From Auriscalpium vulgare (taxonomy: Eukaryota > Basidiomycota > Agaricomycetes > Russulales > Auriscalpiaceae): a DNA stretch of 64,000 nucleotides. This document shows positions 47,772-60,249 of the stretch, piece after piece; position 1 is the first letter of the stretch; each line of letters starts with the position of its first letter. A program made the translations under genes and the position numbers. The notes under the pieces are model-generated. The model worked only from the letters and a program-made list of their open reading frames with translations, did no database searches and had not been told where the DNA came from. The stretch covers positions 1 through 64,000 of the forward strand of contig JAHBBC010000015.1 of NCBI GenBank assembly GCA_019915015.1, in the 5' to 3' direction.

Positions 47772-49097
47772 ATGGTCAGCATTGCCAAACGTAGCTCCAG
47801 GCGTCGTAATCACGCTCGAGCCCGCTCGTCGCCGGCGCTCCCCAAGTCCAATATCCCAATCCTGCAGAAGAAGCAGCAGCTCGCCCGCAAGAAGTCCAAT
47901 CGTGGCGATCCCAGGAGCACCGCTGTCATCGCACATGCAGCGGTGCGCGCCAAGCGGCCCTTGTGGTCGCTGATTGCGCAGCAGACGGCACAGACGGTGC
48001 TCGGTGACGGCAGGTACATCGAAACACGGCGTGTCCCTGTGTTTCCTGCACTTGCTAACCGTTCAGAGCATTCACAGGCATCCTGCGTATCGAGCACGAA
48101 GACGTGGCACATTGTGCACGATATCTCTACGCAGGTGCGCTCGTCCGTCCTTGATACAACGTTCTATCCCTCCACCGCGGTGGTTTCGCCGCTCACACCC
48201 TCTGCCCCATCCTCCACTATCATCGAATTCTCGAAACACTCCATTCCTGCCGTTGTCCGTCGTCTCTTCCACACGGATTCCGCGGTCCGCCAGGATTCTC
48301 CGTCACCGACTGCGTCCAACATCGGCGTATTGTCTTGCGCTGCCGGGTTCCGTCCCGGAGGTGGCGTCCTCAAAGGCAGCTCAACGCCCGACGCCACACT
48401 GTCGCGCAACACCTCCCTTCTAGCCTCGCTCGCTTCGCCTGCCTCGAAGACCTTCTTCGCCGCTGCGAAGCTTGAAGGCAAGCAACACGCGGGCGCACTT
48501 CCACTCCCATCACCTCCCACCACGCCACCTCTCCTCTACTCCCCTGGTGTCGTTGGCTTCCGCCGAGCCGATGATGACCGCTTCGACGTATACGACAAGA
48601 ACTTCAACGCCGAGCGCGATGCGATTCCCGCCGATCCCATGACTCGTGACCTCGAGTCACCTCCGGCTGTGGAACCTCAGAGTCAACGTGCTATGGGCGA
48701 ATATGTGGCGCCGTATTACATGAACGTCGTCTCTGTTGCGTCTGTATCCCAGGAGGCCATCCGCGCTCTGCGGGACGATACCTCCTCCCTTGCCGCACGC
48801 GGCATCCTCAAGCTGCGCATCTCCCGAGCTTTGCGAGTCCTCGCTGCCCGGGGAAACCGCACGTTGGTCCTTGGAGCGTTCGGCGTCGACGAGGGTGTCC
48901 CTGTCGACCTCCTTGCTCAGGTCTACGCGGAACTCTTCGTGTGCACTGCCGCTGATGAAGGTGAAGAACTGGGTGCCTTTCGCGGTGTGTTTCAGAAGGT
49001 CGTCTTTGCTATTCCGCCCAAGCACCTTGCTCCGTTTCAGAAGGGTTTCGAGATGCGGAAGTACGAGGACGAGCTCGTGAGCGCCCTCATGGAATGA
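47772..49097 (+). CDS. PARG-like protein, TIGR02452/DUF2263 type
   Basis: A 441-residue single-exon protein related to the microbial-type poly(ADP-ribose) glycohydrolase family. The N-terminus is very basic (residues 2-45, for example KRSSRRRNHARARSS), possibly nuclear- or mitochondria-directing. The ARTD-reversal-like core has GVLSCAAGFRPGGGVLKG, which matches the macro-domain-type 'N-A-S--xPGGG' loop, followed by DATLSRNTSLLASL. Family members usually have QEE(S/D)L in that position, so the catalytic Glu pair seems replaced (STPDATLSR). A second motif, RTLVLGAFGVDEG, fits the family's 'LVLGA-GCG-F' strand. The end is VFAIPPKHLAPFQKGFE. I am fairly sure of the fold family. Catalytic activity is doubtful. 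A possible short intron near 48015 was considered but breaks the downstream frame. Confidence 0.7.
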   Translation: MVSIAKRSSRRRNHARARSSPALPKSNIPILQKKQQLARKKSNRGDPRSTAVIAHAAVRAKRPLWSLIAQQTAQTVLGDGRYIETRRVPVFPALANRSEHSQASCVSSTKTWHIVHDISTQVRSSVLDTTFYPSTAVVSPLTPSAPSSTIIEFSKHSIPAVVRRLFHTDSAVRQDSPSPTASNIGVLSCAAGFRPGGGVLKGSSTPDATLSRNTSLLASLASPASKTFFAAAKLEGKQHAGALPLPSPPTTPPLLYSPGVVGFRRADDDRFDVYDKNFNAERDAIPADPMTRDLESPPAVEPQSQRAMGEYVAPYYMNVVSVASVSQEAIRALRDDTSSLAARGILKLRISRALRVLAARGNRTLVLGAFGVDEGVPVDLLAQVYAELFVCTAADEGEELGAFRGVFQKVVFAIPPKHLAPFQKGFEMRKYEDELVSALME

Positions 49098-52000
49098 TTG
49101 TCTAATGTTGTATTATGTTCCAAGTTACCCTGTCCCGTGCACACAACTACCTATATTCCTTATGTATAGCTTATACCTGCTGTGTACAAATGTATTGTGG
49201 AAGCATCGTTTACCCCATGTACGAACGAATTGAATTGCTGTCGTTGGATTGCAAATGCCTGCTATGAGATCCTTGAACACGCAAGACTTGGAAGGATGGC
49301 CGCCGTCTGAAGTCCGGAGTAACCCTACAAGCGGCCGGAGACTTCCTTCGAGAAGGCTGAAAAGAACCGCATAGACAGCGTCGATTAGTGAACGTGCGAA
49401 GAATTTAGTTTGAAGGACGGCGCAGAGAAGGTGTCTCGCCCGGAAGACCCATCGTTCCTTCTCACCTGCCTTATTCGGCGTCATGCAACGTTGAGAGACA
49501 CATTTCGCGCGCGTTTTGCGGGGAGAATGATCCACAAGCACTTGTCTCCGGCGCGGACGTAGCACAGGGTCCATACGCCAGCGCGGGTCTCGCCGCATGC
49601 AGCGCACTGATACATTGCTGCAGCCAATTTAGCGGCAAGCAGCAGCGACCGTAGGTCCACCGCGTCACACAGGGTTCGCAGCCTGACACGACGTTGACAA
49701 GACTGGCCGAGAGGCAAGCGAACTCGCACGCCGTCCGAGATCGGAGACCGCAGCGTGCAACCCGCGCCGCGCCGCCGTTGAGGTGGCTCGGCGACGACGG
49801 GCGCGACGCATCGAGGCGAGGCCGTGTGTGGCGACATCGCCGCTGCACGCCGGGCGCGGCAACGGCGACGTGCTAGCACGCGGGATGAAGGTAAAATTTA
49901 CAGCGCACAGGCCGCCCACCGTCCGTACGGTGCGAGCTAGTGTATACATACGCTGCAGCTGCAGTGATGCTGCCAAGGTCGTGTGCTTCGTCCGCCCGTC
50001 CCTATAGAGGGCTGCGGATCTTGGCCACCGTCGAGCGCTGTGCCTGAGAATCCAGACGCGCTGGCCGCGCGGGCCGCGAGCTGCGTGTGGCAGGAGAAAT
50101 GTTGATGTCTGAGAGGACGGAGCTCCCCGACGCTATAATTATACAGTAGCGCGCGCTGCCCGAGTACGAATGCCGCACCCGTCGCACAGCGCCCGCCGCC
50201 TGGTCGCCGTCGCCAAGCACCCAGGCCGGCGCGCCGCGTCGAGGCGGCGCATCGCCGAAAGTTAAGCTCGTCTCCGCGACGGCGGGGGCGCCCGTCCGTC
50301 GACCCGAGTCGAACGGCGCGTGGCGATCCACCGCATGCGGCACGACGATTCAGCGCCAGCGGCACTGCATGATATACTGCATGACATACGGTGAGCGTAG
50401 CTGCAGGACTTGTGGTGGGAAGAAAGCAATACAGGATGTGCGTGGCTCCTTCGTGGTGGGAGGTTAGGGAAGGCGAGGCGCGCGGGAGGGGGACCCCGGA
50501 ACCTACGCGGAGGTGCCCGTGCGTGGTCCGTGCGTCTGCGCGCATGTGGCGCGGCAAGCGCATTGGTGCGATGAGGAGATGCGATCATGGCTAGCCCATA
50601 GGAGAAAAGCGAGCATGTGGGTGCTCGTGGGTGCTAGTATGGGAGCGCCGGTGATTGTCGAACGCGTCCGTACGCGTCCCCACGGCAGCAATATGAATCG
50701 TGATTGTAACCGGTGCTCGTGAAACAGTTTCAACAGCTCGTATGAGGGGGTTACATACTGCGACTTACTTCGCAGCTCGCGCTAAACGACTATTGCCGTG
50801 GCGATGCACGGTGTTCCTGTGTTCGCAAAGACCTCATCCTCGAGATCAATAGGAAGGAAATTTTGAACTTACAGTCCACTGGTCACGCGAAGGGGATGAA
50901 CGGTAAGTGCCAGGCCACATACAATAGCTCGCGTATTTATTGCATACCTAGAAAGTACGTCAGCCCGTATGAAAGCCTGACCTACCATACAGTACACTCA
51001 CACAGGGCGCTGAGGACCTGGGGGTCCGTTCCGCGAGCCGTAGATCCGACATCACTGACCCAGCTCCATCCAGCCGTCGAGCCCGTCATCCCGTCATCAA
51101 CACAATAAGGACTCGCAAACGCGGTCGGCGCCCGGCGGTGCTGGGCTAGCGCTACGCGCCGGCGTTGCATGCAGCTGCAAGGTTTGGAACGTTCGGACCT
51201 ATGGGTTTGTGGAGATGTATTTGCGGCAACATCGACAGTGACCGCTGACCGACCTCGAGGGAGCGACAGCGCCCTACCCGGCACAACACCGCAGCCCAAG
51301 ATCCCGCGTTGATAAACGCAGTCGAGTCAGGTATGTGCATGCACGCGCGGAGAGATCAGCGTCGGCCGGTGACATATGGTGGGAATACCAGCTGCGCTGT
51401 CTGTTGAAGGCCACGAGGCTTCGGGCACGAGGCTTCGGTACAGGCCTCGACACCCGCCAAACCCGCCCTGAGGCCTGAGACCTGAGGTTTTAATGGCGTC
51501 GTACAGGCAGGGATGTATCGCTTCATACGCACCGCGCTGATCGTGGCGATGCGGCAATCCTGTGGTAAAACAGGCGACAGCGTGCCCGGTCGTGTTTCTT
51601 GCCACCTGGCCTGCGCGACGATCCGTGAGAGAATGAGCAGGCGCTCCACTATGATTCACCGAAGCGCCTTTGATGGCGAGCCCGTATGAGACCCGTCGTC
51701 GAGCGCGACAGTGGCGCAGGGGCGTGAGCCCAATCACTGCGCGCAGTGCGCGCAGATCTGCTTGCCACCCACGTAATGTTAGGCACGCGGCCTAGCGAGC
51801 GCGGAATATCGGCAGCGCGTCCGAAATTACAGCATCAGGTGCGAGGCGCATGAGGGCGCATGCAAAGAGGCATAACGGGCTGTGGGTCCGGATGGGTCCT
51901 CATGGACATCGAGCAGTCGCATATGGGTGCGCTCTGGAGTGTGCCCAGGGCATGGTGGGTACCATCAGAGCTCTCGAAGGACCACCACAAAGGGGCAGCG

Positions 52001-54615
52001 ATTTACTGCAGTTGTGGGAGAGACTGCAGGACGCGGTGGAGCGCCATTCGCGAAGCCGTGCCACAGGAGGTTCACGAGGCAGACGACGTGTCCGAGTACG
52101 TTGTCATGTCAGTCATGCGTGGGCGGGAACTCTGTGGCCAAGGGCAGACTCACGGCAAAGACAGCCGGATTGTTGAGCAGGCGACCCCACGCACGTATGA
52201 AATTCGCGTTGCGTCATAACACCGGCGAAGAGAAAGAAGAGCAGCTTGTTTCCATCCTCGGTTGCCAAGTCGGAATACAGTGGAGAGGCTACTTCCTGCG
52301 TATGCTAGTGCAGCCAGTGCTTCAGCTGCGGTGCTTCACTACCAGTCTGTGTAGAATGATAAGGCAGTACCCTAGAGTCAGTCTCAGATGTAAAACGCAA
52401 GGGAGTAGTCTCACGCTGTCGTTAGCGCGGCACCGCGCTCACTTCTCCCCTGCCAACGACGGGTACCGCAGCATGGAGATTTGTTGCCAACAGGAACACC
52501 ATGTAGGTTCCTGAGAGGCATACGTACCGCCAGTGATGCCTCCCACGAAAAGGCACTATTGACTCGTCTGCATGCACTGTATATGTATCAGTCAACATGT
52601 AGCTGTGGACAGCGCCTGGCTTACATATTCGTGATGATATGTAGTGCTACCAGGAGCTGAGACGCCGAGCCTGCGACCCCCAGCGACTGTGATGGGAAAA
52701 GAAAATTGCCGCTGGACTTGTTTGCGCGAGCGCTCATGCGCCGGGTGTAGGTTCACGGCGGGTTAGATGGCCACCGGGGATGACTCGGCGATTACTCACC
52801 CACCAATGCAATGACTCTTCGCGTCGCAGCAAGTGCGGGGCAATGCTGGTGTACTGCGACAGTGCCTCTGGTGCTCGTGGGCCCCGGACCTGAAGCTCCA
52901 ATGAAGATCCGTGTGGCTCTCGCTTCGGTGACGACAGCACCCCGATGGTTGCAAATAACGCAAAGGGTGTGAAGGGCCCATGCGTGGCTTCATCGGGTTT
53001 GCTCTGTGAGAGTGCGGTAGCTCGCATGGTGTCGTGGGTGGCTGACAGCGGCATCAAAGAAGTTGAAGGCAAAAAGTGTAGCCCACTGGGAAGCGTCATT
53101 AATATCACCACACATGCTACGGGGCAGACGAGAGCCTTTTACGGAATGAACACACCTTCGCGTGGCGACCAGCTCACCGGAGCTCTGCCGACGAGGATCG
53201 CAGGATGAAGGCCTGTGCGATCAATCTGGCTGAAGGGAAGCTGAGGATGCCAGCGCGTCGGAAGACAGAGAAGGATGGGCTTTGCGAGCCAACGAGAGCG
53301 CGATATCCTGACATTTAGAATGAGGAGGATCCCAGATTTGCACCACGGCAGGGGATCTGTGACGCCGTGGGCGATTCGGGCACTAGGCGGCTGTCATTTC
53401 CGAAGCAGATCGCCCAAAGCGGCTGAACCGTTAGAGCGGAAGTGTTGGGCGGCCTGGGTCGGTTGGCCGAAAGGGTGGCATGGATGGACAAGTGCGGGGG
53501 GCGGGGACGACGGGTCGCGAGGTGCGTCGACAGCTCCCGGTGATACACTGGAAATGGGGTGTCCAAGGACGCGTCGATGGAGGCATGGGCGATGTGAAGG
53601 GTTGCGAGTGGGCTGGCGCTCCGTGCCAGTAATTGGAGCGGTGACTCGATGTGTTGCTGGGGCGCGTCCCGGCACGACGGTACGCCCGGGCTCTGCGATA
53701 GTCGGCGAGACAAGGCTCCCGTGAGAGTACAAGGCGGATCCTGAGATCATCGGAGACAGGATTAATGAATAAAGCCACGAGCCAAATCCAAATGCAGGGG
53801 GTCAATGTGAGACGCTGGACAATAAGGCAGCGGAGTTGGGGGCCGACGCTAGCGCAAGCTGTAGACGGAGTTCACTCATGCGTGCGCGATTTGATATGGC
53901 TGGCCCGGGGCGCGCAAGAGCATTGCTTCCAGGGCTTCTCCTTTGGATCGGCGGGTGCGGGAGGCCCGTGCGCGCCACCGACACGCGCAGGGTCAGCGGG
54001 GCAGCACTGACGAGCAGAGCAAAAAGTAGGGTGACAGGGCTCGCTCGATCGCGCGCAGGGCCGGGGTCGATGGGGAGTAAGAAACGCGGGCTCTTGGACG
54101 GTGCTGAGGGAGCTGTCAGCGGAGGAAGGGGCGCGGCAGGTAGACGCGTGGGCCGGAAATGAGGGCGGGGGTGTCCGGGGGCGTGCGGTCGGTGATCTTA
54201 GTGTTGTTGTGGGTGTCGCGGTCTGTGCCAACCTTCATCCCGAGACAGCCTATTCGTGGCTTCGCGTCGTTGCATCGAGACTCAGATCAGACGCAGCCTT
54301 GCCTTTTCCATCCCAAATGTTTTGTGTCCCCCGTCCGAACACTCGGCCGCAGATGCATCGGACTCGACTCAAAACTGTTTCTGACCACACCATCGCCAGA
54401 CGGAACGCCGGCTCCTGGAGGCTGCGTATCGCTCGTCTCCCAAATATGGGCGGTTAGATCGACTGCGAGCACTATTTCTTCCGCACCTCTCGTCGACATG
54501 CGACCATTTCCTCCCCCCCACATCCCCACCAAGCTACGCCCCGTCTCTCCGTCCCGGCCCTCTCACCGTCGCCTCACCCGCACACACCATTTCTACCATC
54601 TCTCGTTTGACCGCC
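49098..54615. other. Long region without supported genes
   Basis: About 5.5 kb. Overlapping frames on both strands translate to Arg/Pro/Ser/Ala-rich sequence without domains. Some short stretches look protein-like (for example CNAGFRV-like text is absent, but VVMSVMRGRELCGQ on plus around 52.1 kb and YMVFLLATNLHAAV on minus around 52.5 kb), without continuous exons. I assign nothing. The last few hundred bases are the promoter of the UbiA-family gene. Confidence 0.4.
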
Positions 54616-55748
54616 ATGACGCGCATAGTCATCCCCTCCATCACCCCGCACTACTTCTCCAGCGCGCCATGGTCGAGGTCCCTCTCCACCCTCAGCTGTC
54701 GCGCCCGTCCGCTCTCCAAAATATTCGCATTCGTGCGCTATCACCTCCACACAGCCGTGCTGTTCACATGGACAGACTACAAGACAATCTTTTTACCCAT
54801 CGTGCGTGTCGCGCTCCGCACCTTCGACGCGCCAAGCCTGACATGACCTTGCTTCTCACAGACAGCCTTCGCATGCGCGACGGGTCCCGTCCATTCGCTC
54901 TCCAACCTACTTCAGTGCTGGACCTGGATCTGGCTTCACTTGTTGCTCTGCAACGTCTCTAACCAGGCCCGGAGTCGAGAGGAAGACGCCGTCAACAGAC
55001 CCTGGCGGCCGCTGCCTGCCGGTCGGATCACTGAGTCGCAGGCCATCGTCTTGCGATGGGCAATCGTCGTACTCTGCATCGTCTGGTCCTCAATGTACGA
55101 TCAGGACCTCGTTCTCACCACCCTTGGCCTCGTTGCGACAACGTTCCTGTACGACGAGATGGGTGTCGCCAGCCACATAGTGGGCAAGAATTTCTGCAAC
55201 ATTGGCGGTTATACTTCCTTTGAGGTCGGCGCAACGCGGGTCATTGGTGAGTACCCGTCCGTCCGCTTCTTGAGACCCCCGGCTGACCATGACCAGGTGC
55301 ATCTCCCAGACTGGACTTGGTTTCCATTACCGCCGTCGTCCTCAGCGGCGTCCTCATCTTCACCACTATCCAAGCCCAGGACTTCCCTGACGTCGAGGGC
55401 GACAAGGCCCTCGGGCGCATCACCTTCCCGATCTACGCACCCGAGTTCTCGCGCCTCTTCACGCTCTTCGCCACCATTGCGTGGTCGGTGTACCTGAGCT
55501 GGTTTTGGGCGATCGGCCCTGTGAGCACTGCTCTCTTCGTGGCCTTCGGCACCTATGTCGGGACGCGCTATTATTTCTGGCGGACCTTGGCCATCGATAA
55601 GCGATCTTACCTTATTTTCAATGTACGTTCCGCTCCATTGGTCCCGACATCGTCCCGGGAGCTGATGGCTTATTGTCTCCCTCAGATCTGGCTCATGCTA
55701 GCCCATATTCTTCCTCTCCATGCCAGGACAAGCGTTCTGGCTTTTTGA
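54616..55748 (+). CDS. UbiA-superfamily membrane enzyme (fumagillin-type terpene cyclase family)
   Basis: A 319-residue integral membrane protein. Exons: 54616..54801, 54862..55246, 55297..55622 and 55686..55748. The start has a GCCATGA context. The first Asp-rich motif is degenerate for the UbiA fold: LCNVSNQARSREEDAVNRPW followed by PLPAGRI (residues about 95-120), as in UbiA enzymes 'N---D---D--NKP-RPI-SGR'. The second Asp-rich motif is IQAQDFPDVEGDKALGR (about 220-236), followed by TFPI. Hydrophobic hel-like segments lie between. This arrangement is shared by fungal UbiA-like proteins related to the fumagillin beta-trans-bergamotene cyclase and to prenyltransferases. It is therefore expected to act on an isoprenyl diphosphate in an internal membrane. 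I cannot tell transferase from cyclase. No P450 or other terpene-pathway genes lie nearby. Confidence 0.8.
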
Positions 55749-58700
55749 GTTTACCATAAACTGACCACTCTCATTCGTTCAAATCTCAATCCATTTATAT
55801 TGATTGGCCTCAATGTGCCCCTTCGTGTGTATCATCATCGACCACATCTTATCCCACTGCCCTGCTTAATCTCCCCAATGTGTATTAGTATTTACTCCGC
55901 CGCACCGCGCACTCCTGTCTACTAGCCCCACACCACCACTGCACATTTCGATTTCGTTCAAAGCATATGCGTAGATTAATTAATCCAATTATTGTTCACT
56001 ATTCACATCACAATTCAGCGTGATACACAGCCAGCGGATCCATACCTACAAGACGAAGTGGCCGACATCGGACCCGGCACTTGCCTGTGTCGCGCTCATC
56101 AAATGACGCAGTGTGCTCATTTCGCGGGCGCCACTGGTAGGCGGCTGTCGCGCGGCGTCGAGCAGAGGCGCCGGACGCAACGTGCATTCCGCGGTCTTTG
56201 TGTAATGAGTGCGTGTACGCGGCCATGCAGCAGATTGACAGGGTCATTAAAGGGCAGTGAGTAGCTGCATCGATGCGAGAACGCCACGGATGGCCGGAAG
56301 GGTCTGAGAAGGGAGGATCCGTGCAGCAGAAGGCCTGTGGCGATGGAAGCCGCCCGCCTCCATCCAGAACTCCAGAACTCCAGAACTCGAACGCGCGGGG
56401 TGGATCCGAGGACGAGAGAGACGTCGCGGAGGCGTGCTGTGCTGCGAAGCGCATGACGAGAGCGGGCACGAAGCAAGAGCATGGCCACCCCGAGAAGAGA
56501 TGAGTGGCAGCGAGCACGGCGCCGTGCAGCAGACCAAGCGGCGTGGCTCGTGGCCTCCAGGCGGACGTACCTTACATAAGAGAATTTCCTAAGTTTTGGC
56601 ACGAGGACGGACGAGGCGGCGGGGTCGGGCTTCGCGCAGGCGAGACCGTCACGAACCACGGTGCGCGGAGGGCGGAGAGGTGGAGATACAAAATGTTGTC
56701 ACAATTGTCTGCACCCGAGCTGGTCGAGGCTGCCCGGCCTCCAGGGACATCTTTCGAGTGCGGCAGCGCTGTCAGCAGGTCGCCACGAGCGGTCCCCTTG
56801 TCGGTGCATTGGTAAGTCTTACAGCATTGCAGCAGCGCCGTTGCTGGAGGCACGAGATTAGATATATGACGAGCTGGCTGGCTGGACAGGCTCACATTGG
56901 TAAGATAAGGCCCTGAGTCGAACAATGCTTGGGAAAATGAGTGTGTGTTCATAACACCCCGAAAGCACGGGGCAGCCTAGGGCTCTGTGCGAGTCATGGC
57001 AGGTGCAGCCCACCACACTGCGCCCAGGCTGCGCAAGGCACTGACGACATTGACATGCGATTGGCGACTCAGCTTCCTGGCGCAAATCTTCCGAAGGTTT
57101 GGTTTGAAGCTCAGTAGCATTGTCTCAGCCTTGAGGCTTGTCGCGAGGGAGCAACCGGATTTAGTATTGGCGTGCAGGCAGGAGTCCCCGAACACCCCGC
57201 CGCGCTATCGTGAGATGTGCACAAATCGCGCGCACAGCGTCTCTCAGCCTCCTGTGCGCATTGACGAACGACAAGAGCCGATAAGCTGCACCCGCAGATC
57301 AGATCTTCTTCGTGTTTCAGAGGTGGTTCCCATTTCGGTGGGACAAGGTGACGGAGTCAGAACGTACATAGGGCCCTGGAGTGACATTGATCCCAGATCC
57401 TCTCGACAATATCGCCGGGCATTATCGTGACCAAGGGTGGGTCATAATTTCACAGGATTGCGATCGACGCGCACTGTAATCTGAGGTCAACTAGATCACA
57501 GAGACAGAGAAACAGGGACTGTAGAGCACACTCCGATGTGCACTCCGTCGACGAGTGCTGCCCTGACCCTATCGTCACCGACGTGCCTGCTGCGCCGTTG
57601 ACAAGGTCATGGCAGGCCGCAGAAGCACTCCTGAACTTTGCGAACAAGACATGCGCTAAGCTTCCGGGGCGTCTCCAGAGGCGCTTCGGGGCTTCTCCAT
57701 CAGTTGGCGAAGCATATCTGAGAAGCAGCCATGCTTAAACTCGTACCCGCACGACGGTGGAATCCAGTTCGATGGTTCGTTGGAGACGACGGGTCGGGAT
57801 GTCTGGACCCGCGGCGATCCTAAGCCTGTAAGTTGGTCGGCAAGTCAACGGTTCGCGTGATATGATGGAGGGCTGGAAAAGCGTACGGCAGGCTCTCCGG
57901 TCTTTCTGGGCTGGGATACGGAGCCTACGGAGTGCAACCAGTGCAACCTGATCTGGCTGCCCGCCGACCTGCACGGTCCGGGCATCGTGTTTCGTCGGCA
58001 TCATTACTATTGCGCCCGTGGCGAGCTTGGCCATGCTAACGTCCGAGAGGAATGTCAAGTAGACTCAGATACAGTCGGTGGGTGGAAGATAAGCACAACA
58101 TACGTACTGCTGTCGGAGCAGTCCACGATCGAACCCAGTATTTGACGCGGTGTGAAGAGCGAAGACAGCTGGTAGGTGCAGCGCCCGCCATGCGCCTAAA
58201 CGCGATATGCGCGTCATAAAATGGGGTAACTCATAGACCGCTCGGCGATGACAGGACAATCTGTCGAAGCCTGTGTCCGGTCGGCGGTCGGGTTTGGGAG
58301 ACCTCCCGGCCTGTACGTTAGCCAGAATGGAGAGGGTTTCGCACGCCGTATGTGACTGATGGATTACACTGCACTCCGGCGCGCCGTTGGTGTCTCTGAA
58401 GGGGGTAGACGGAGAAACCACTGAGAACAGTTATGAGCGCAGAGGATGTCGTCAGCTTCGCCGGAGGCAGTGGCTATATGAATGAGCGGCCGCAGTATGA
58501 TGCAGCGTAGCGCTGTCGCGAGGGATGGGGACTCGGGGAGATGGTTCTGCGCACTCAGATTGTCAGAGCTTCAACTACCTCCTTTGGGGGAATAATGAGC
58601 ACGTACCCGATCACGATAAATCCACAGAGCCCGAGATCCGTTTCTCTCGAGCTTGGAGCATGACACGAGACGCGGACGCGATGGTTGAGGAAATGGAGAC

Positions 58701-59085
58701 GGACTCCAACGGCCGCGCCCGCAGTCTTTCTGATAGTCGGATTGATTAGTTTCTCAGATATTACAGATCGATAGAACTCTACGGGGCAGCTCCGATGGGC
58801 TACGCCAGATGAGAAGCCAAGTGGCATGATTGTAACGGAAAACGTAACTTTCGCACTGCCTAGTGGGCCATACAGCTCCGGACAGCAGCTCTTCTGCGTA
58901 GCGTTCCGTTCTTCAGCCTGATTAGATTCACCGCAGCTGTTAAGTTCAGCGACACTACAGCGAGTTCGGACGGGTGGAAAGCAAAGGCTATCGGGATTCG
59001 CCGGATGACTGGCTTTCATGCGGCGGCGTTGAATGCCTCTTTCGAGTGACCTCGAGGTCTGCCTTTCTACCGCCATCCTTGGAAC
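55749..59085. other. Region without supported genes
   Basis: About 3.3 kb. The first 250 bp are an AT-rich 3' flank of the UbiA gene. Between 56 and 59 kb, frames are short and discordant. Some peptide-like stretches (for example KPSGMIVTENVTFALPSGP around 58.8 kb) are interrupted by stops and could be decayed coding DNA. No domain is recognised. Confidence 0.4.
56364..56387 (+). repeat. (CCAGAACT)3 minisatellite
   Basis: Three exact head-to-tail copies of the 8-bp unit CCAGAACT in noncoding DNA. Confidence 0.8.
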
Positions 59086-60149
59086 ATGTCCTCAGCATCT
59101 TCACAAGATGGGAACCCTGAGCCGTCGGGCTCCTCGAGCTCCCAGCCGTCCAACCATCGACCGCATCCAGAAGCGCCGCCGCCTGTGCAAACTCCTAGGG
59201 AAGCCAGTCTGCTCCCGTCCCTCAAACTGAGCATACCGCGCCAAGGTGTGCTCTCTTTCTGACTTGCTTCTTTGTGCCGTCATCGTTGACCACGTCGCTG
59301 TAGGACGCCTTTCGTCGGCAACCTCGGAACGCTGTTTTACATACTGCTCGCAAACGCACCGAGGGCGCGCGGAGGGACGCGAGCCCATCTGCCGCACTTT
59401 CTGTCTGCGCAGCGTATTCGCACACGAGGTCAACCGGACATTGGCCGATGCAGGCTACCACCCGTTCCTCCCGCCCACTTCCACGAGTTCCGTCCCTGCG
59501 GAGATACCGCTGTCCCCAGAGGCAGACACAACAGTCAGGGAGTACTATGCGGGGCAGTCAGCAGAGGAGCTGGATAATTCGGAGCGAGTCGAGCCAGGGA
59601 AGCGTGAGCACTGGAAGGAGGGCTACTATGTCTGGCTGTCGTGGAACCGGGTCGCGGCCGTCGAACACCTGGCGCACATGAAGCGGGACCTGCCCTCGCA
59701 GGCAGCGTATGAACAGAGCAAGGCGTTGTGGGAGCGCGCAATCCGGGAGGGAAGGGAGAAAGACTTCCTGCCAACTGCTGACGCGCGGCTGGTTGGCAAC
59801 TCATGGAGGGACGATATGTACGCGGACGTCTAGTGAGTCTTCCTCGCGCTGCATGCGCGCCTCGATGATCTGACCGGATCGTGACAGCAATCCACCGTAC
59901 ACGAGCCTTCTGGTGCATGTGTCCGATCCCGCACCCCAACTGCGCAAGCTTCTGACCAAGTACCTCGCTCCGTCCCAGCGCTTACTGGCTCTGGCGCGCG
60001 ACTCCGTCACTTCAGGAGACCAAGCCGTGCTGGTCGACAAGATGCAGACCGCAGTAATGAGTGGTGCGCCTTTCTCACTCGCAGGTACCGTCGGGAAGAG
60101 GATGTGGAGGTTGCTCTGGGGTGAAGGCGATGGGGAGGAAAGAGGATAG
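59086..60149 (+). CDS. Uncharacterised protein (3 exons)
   Basis: Predicted 316 residues. Exons: 59086..59245, 59304..59832 and 59888..60149. The N-terminus is Ser/Pro-rich and disordered (MSSASSQDGNPEPSGSSSSQ). The last two-thirds look like a folded, helical domain. It contains VNRTLADAGYHPFLPP, TTVREYYAGQSAEELDN, EHWKEGYYVWLSWNRVAAV, KDFLPTADARLVGNSW, YTSLLVHVSDPAPQLRKL, LTKYLAPSQRLLALARDSV and the ending SLAGTVGKRMWRLLWGEGD. I do not recognise the family; the charge pattern and conserved-looking WKEGYYVW block suggest a real conserved protein. Just after the first intron another frame reads TPFVGNLGTLFYILLANAP, a probable membrane helix, whereas the modelled frame is Cys/Arg-rich there. 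A missed intron or a frameshift in that part is therefore likely. Confidence 0.6.
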
Positions 60150-60249
60150 TGCACGAAAGTGAGCCAGCCTTCGTATTCCAGCTCTTACTGTGTATCTCGC
60201 CCGCATACCAGATGTCCATGTATGATACCATAACCGCCTATTCACCTCT

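Noticed and set aside
48015..48067. Possible 53-nt intron in the PARG-like gene (GTACAT...TTCAG with a CTAAC branch site)
   Set aside because: Splicing it shifts the reading frame away from the downstream family motifs and no second intron restores the frame, so the single-exon reading was kept.
52200..52560. Hydrophobic peptide-like stretches on both strands, possible transporter remnant
   Set aside because: Pieces such as YMVFLLATNLHAAV cannot be linked by splice sites or matched to the Dal5-type transporter in this window.
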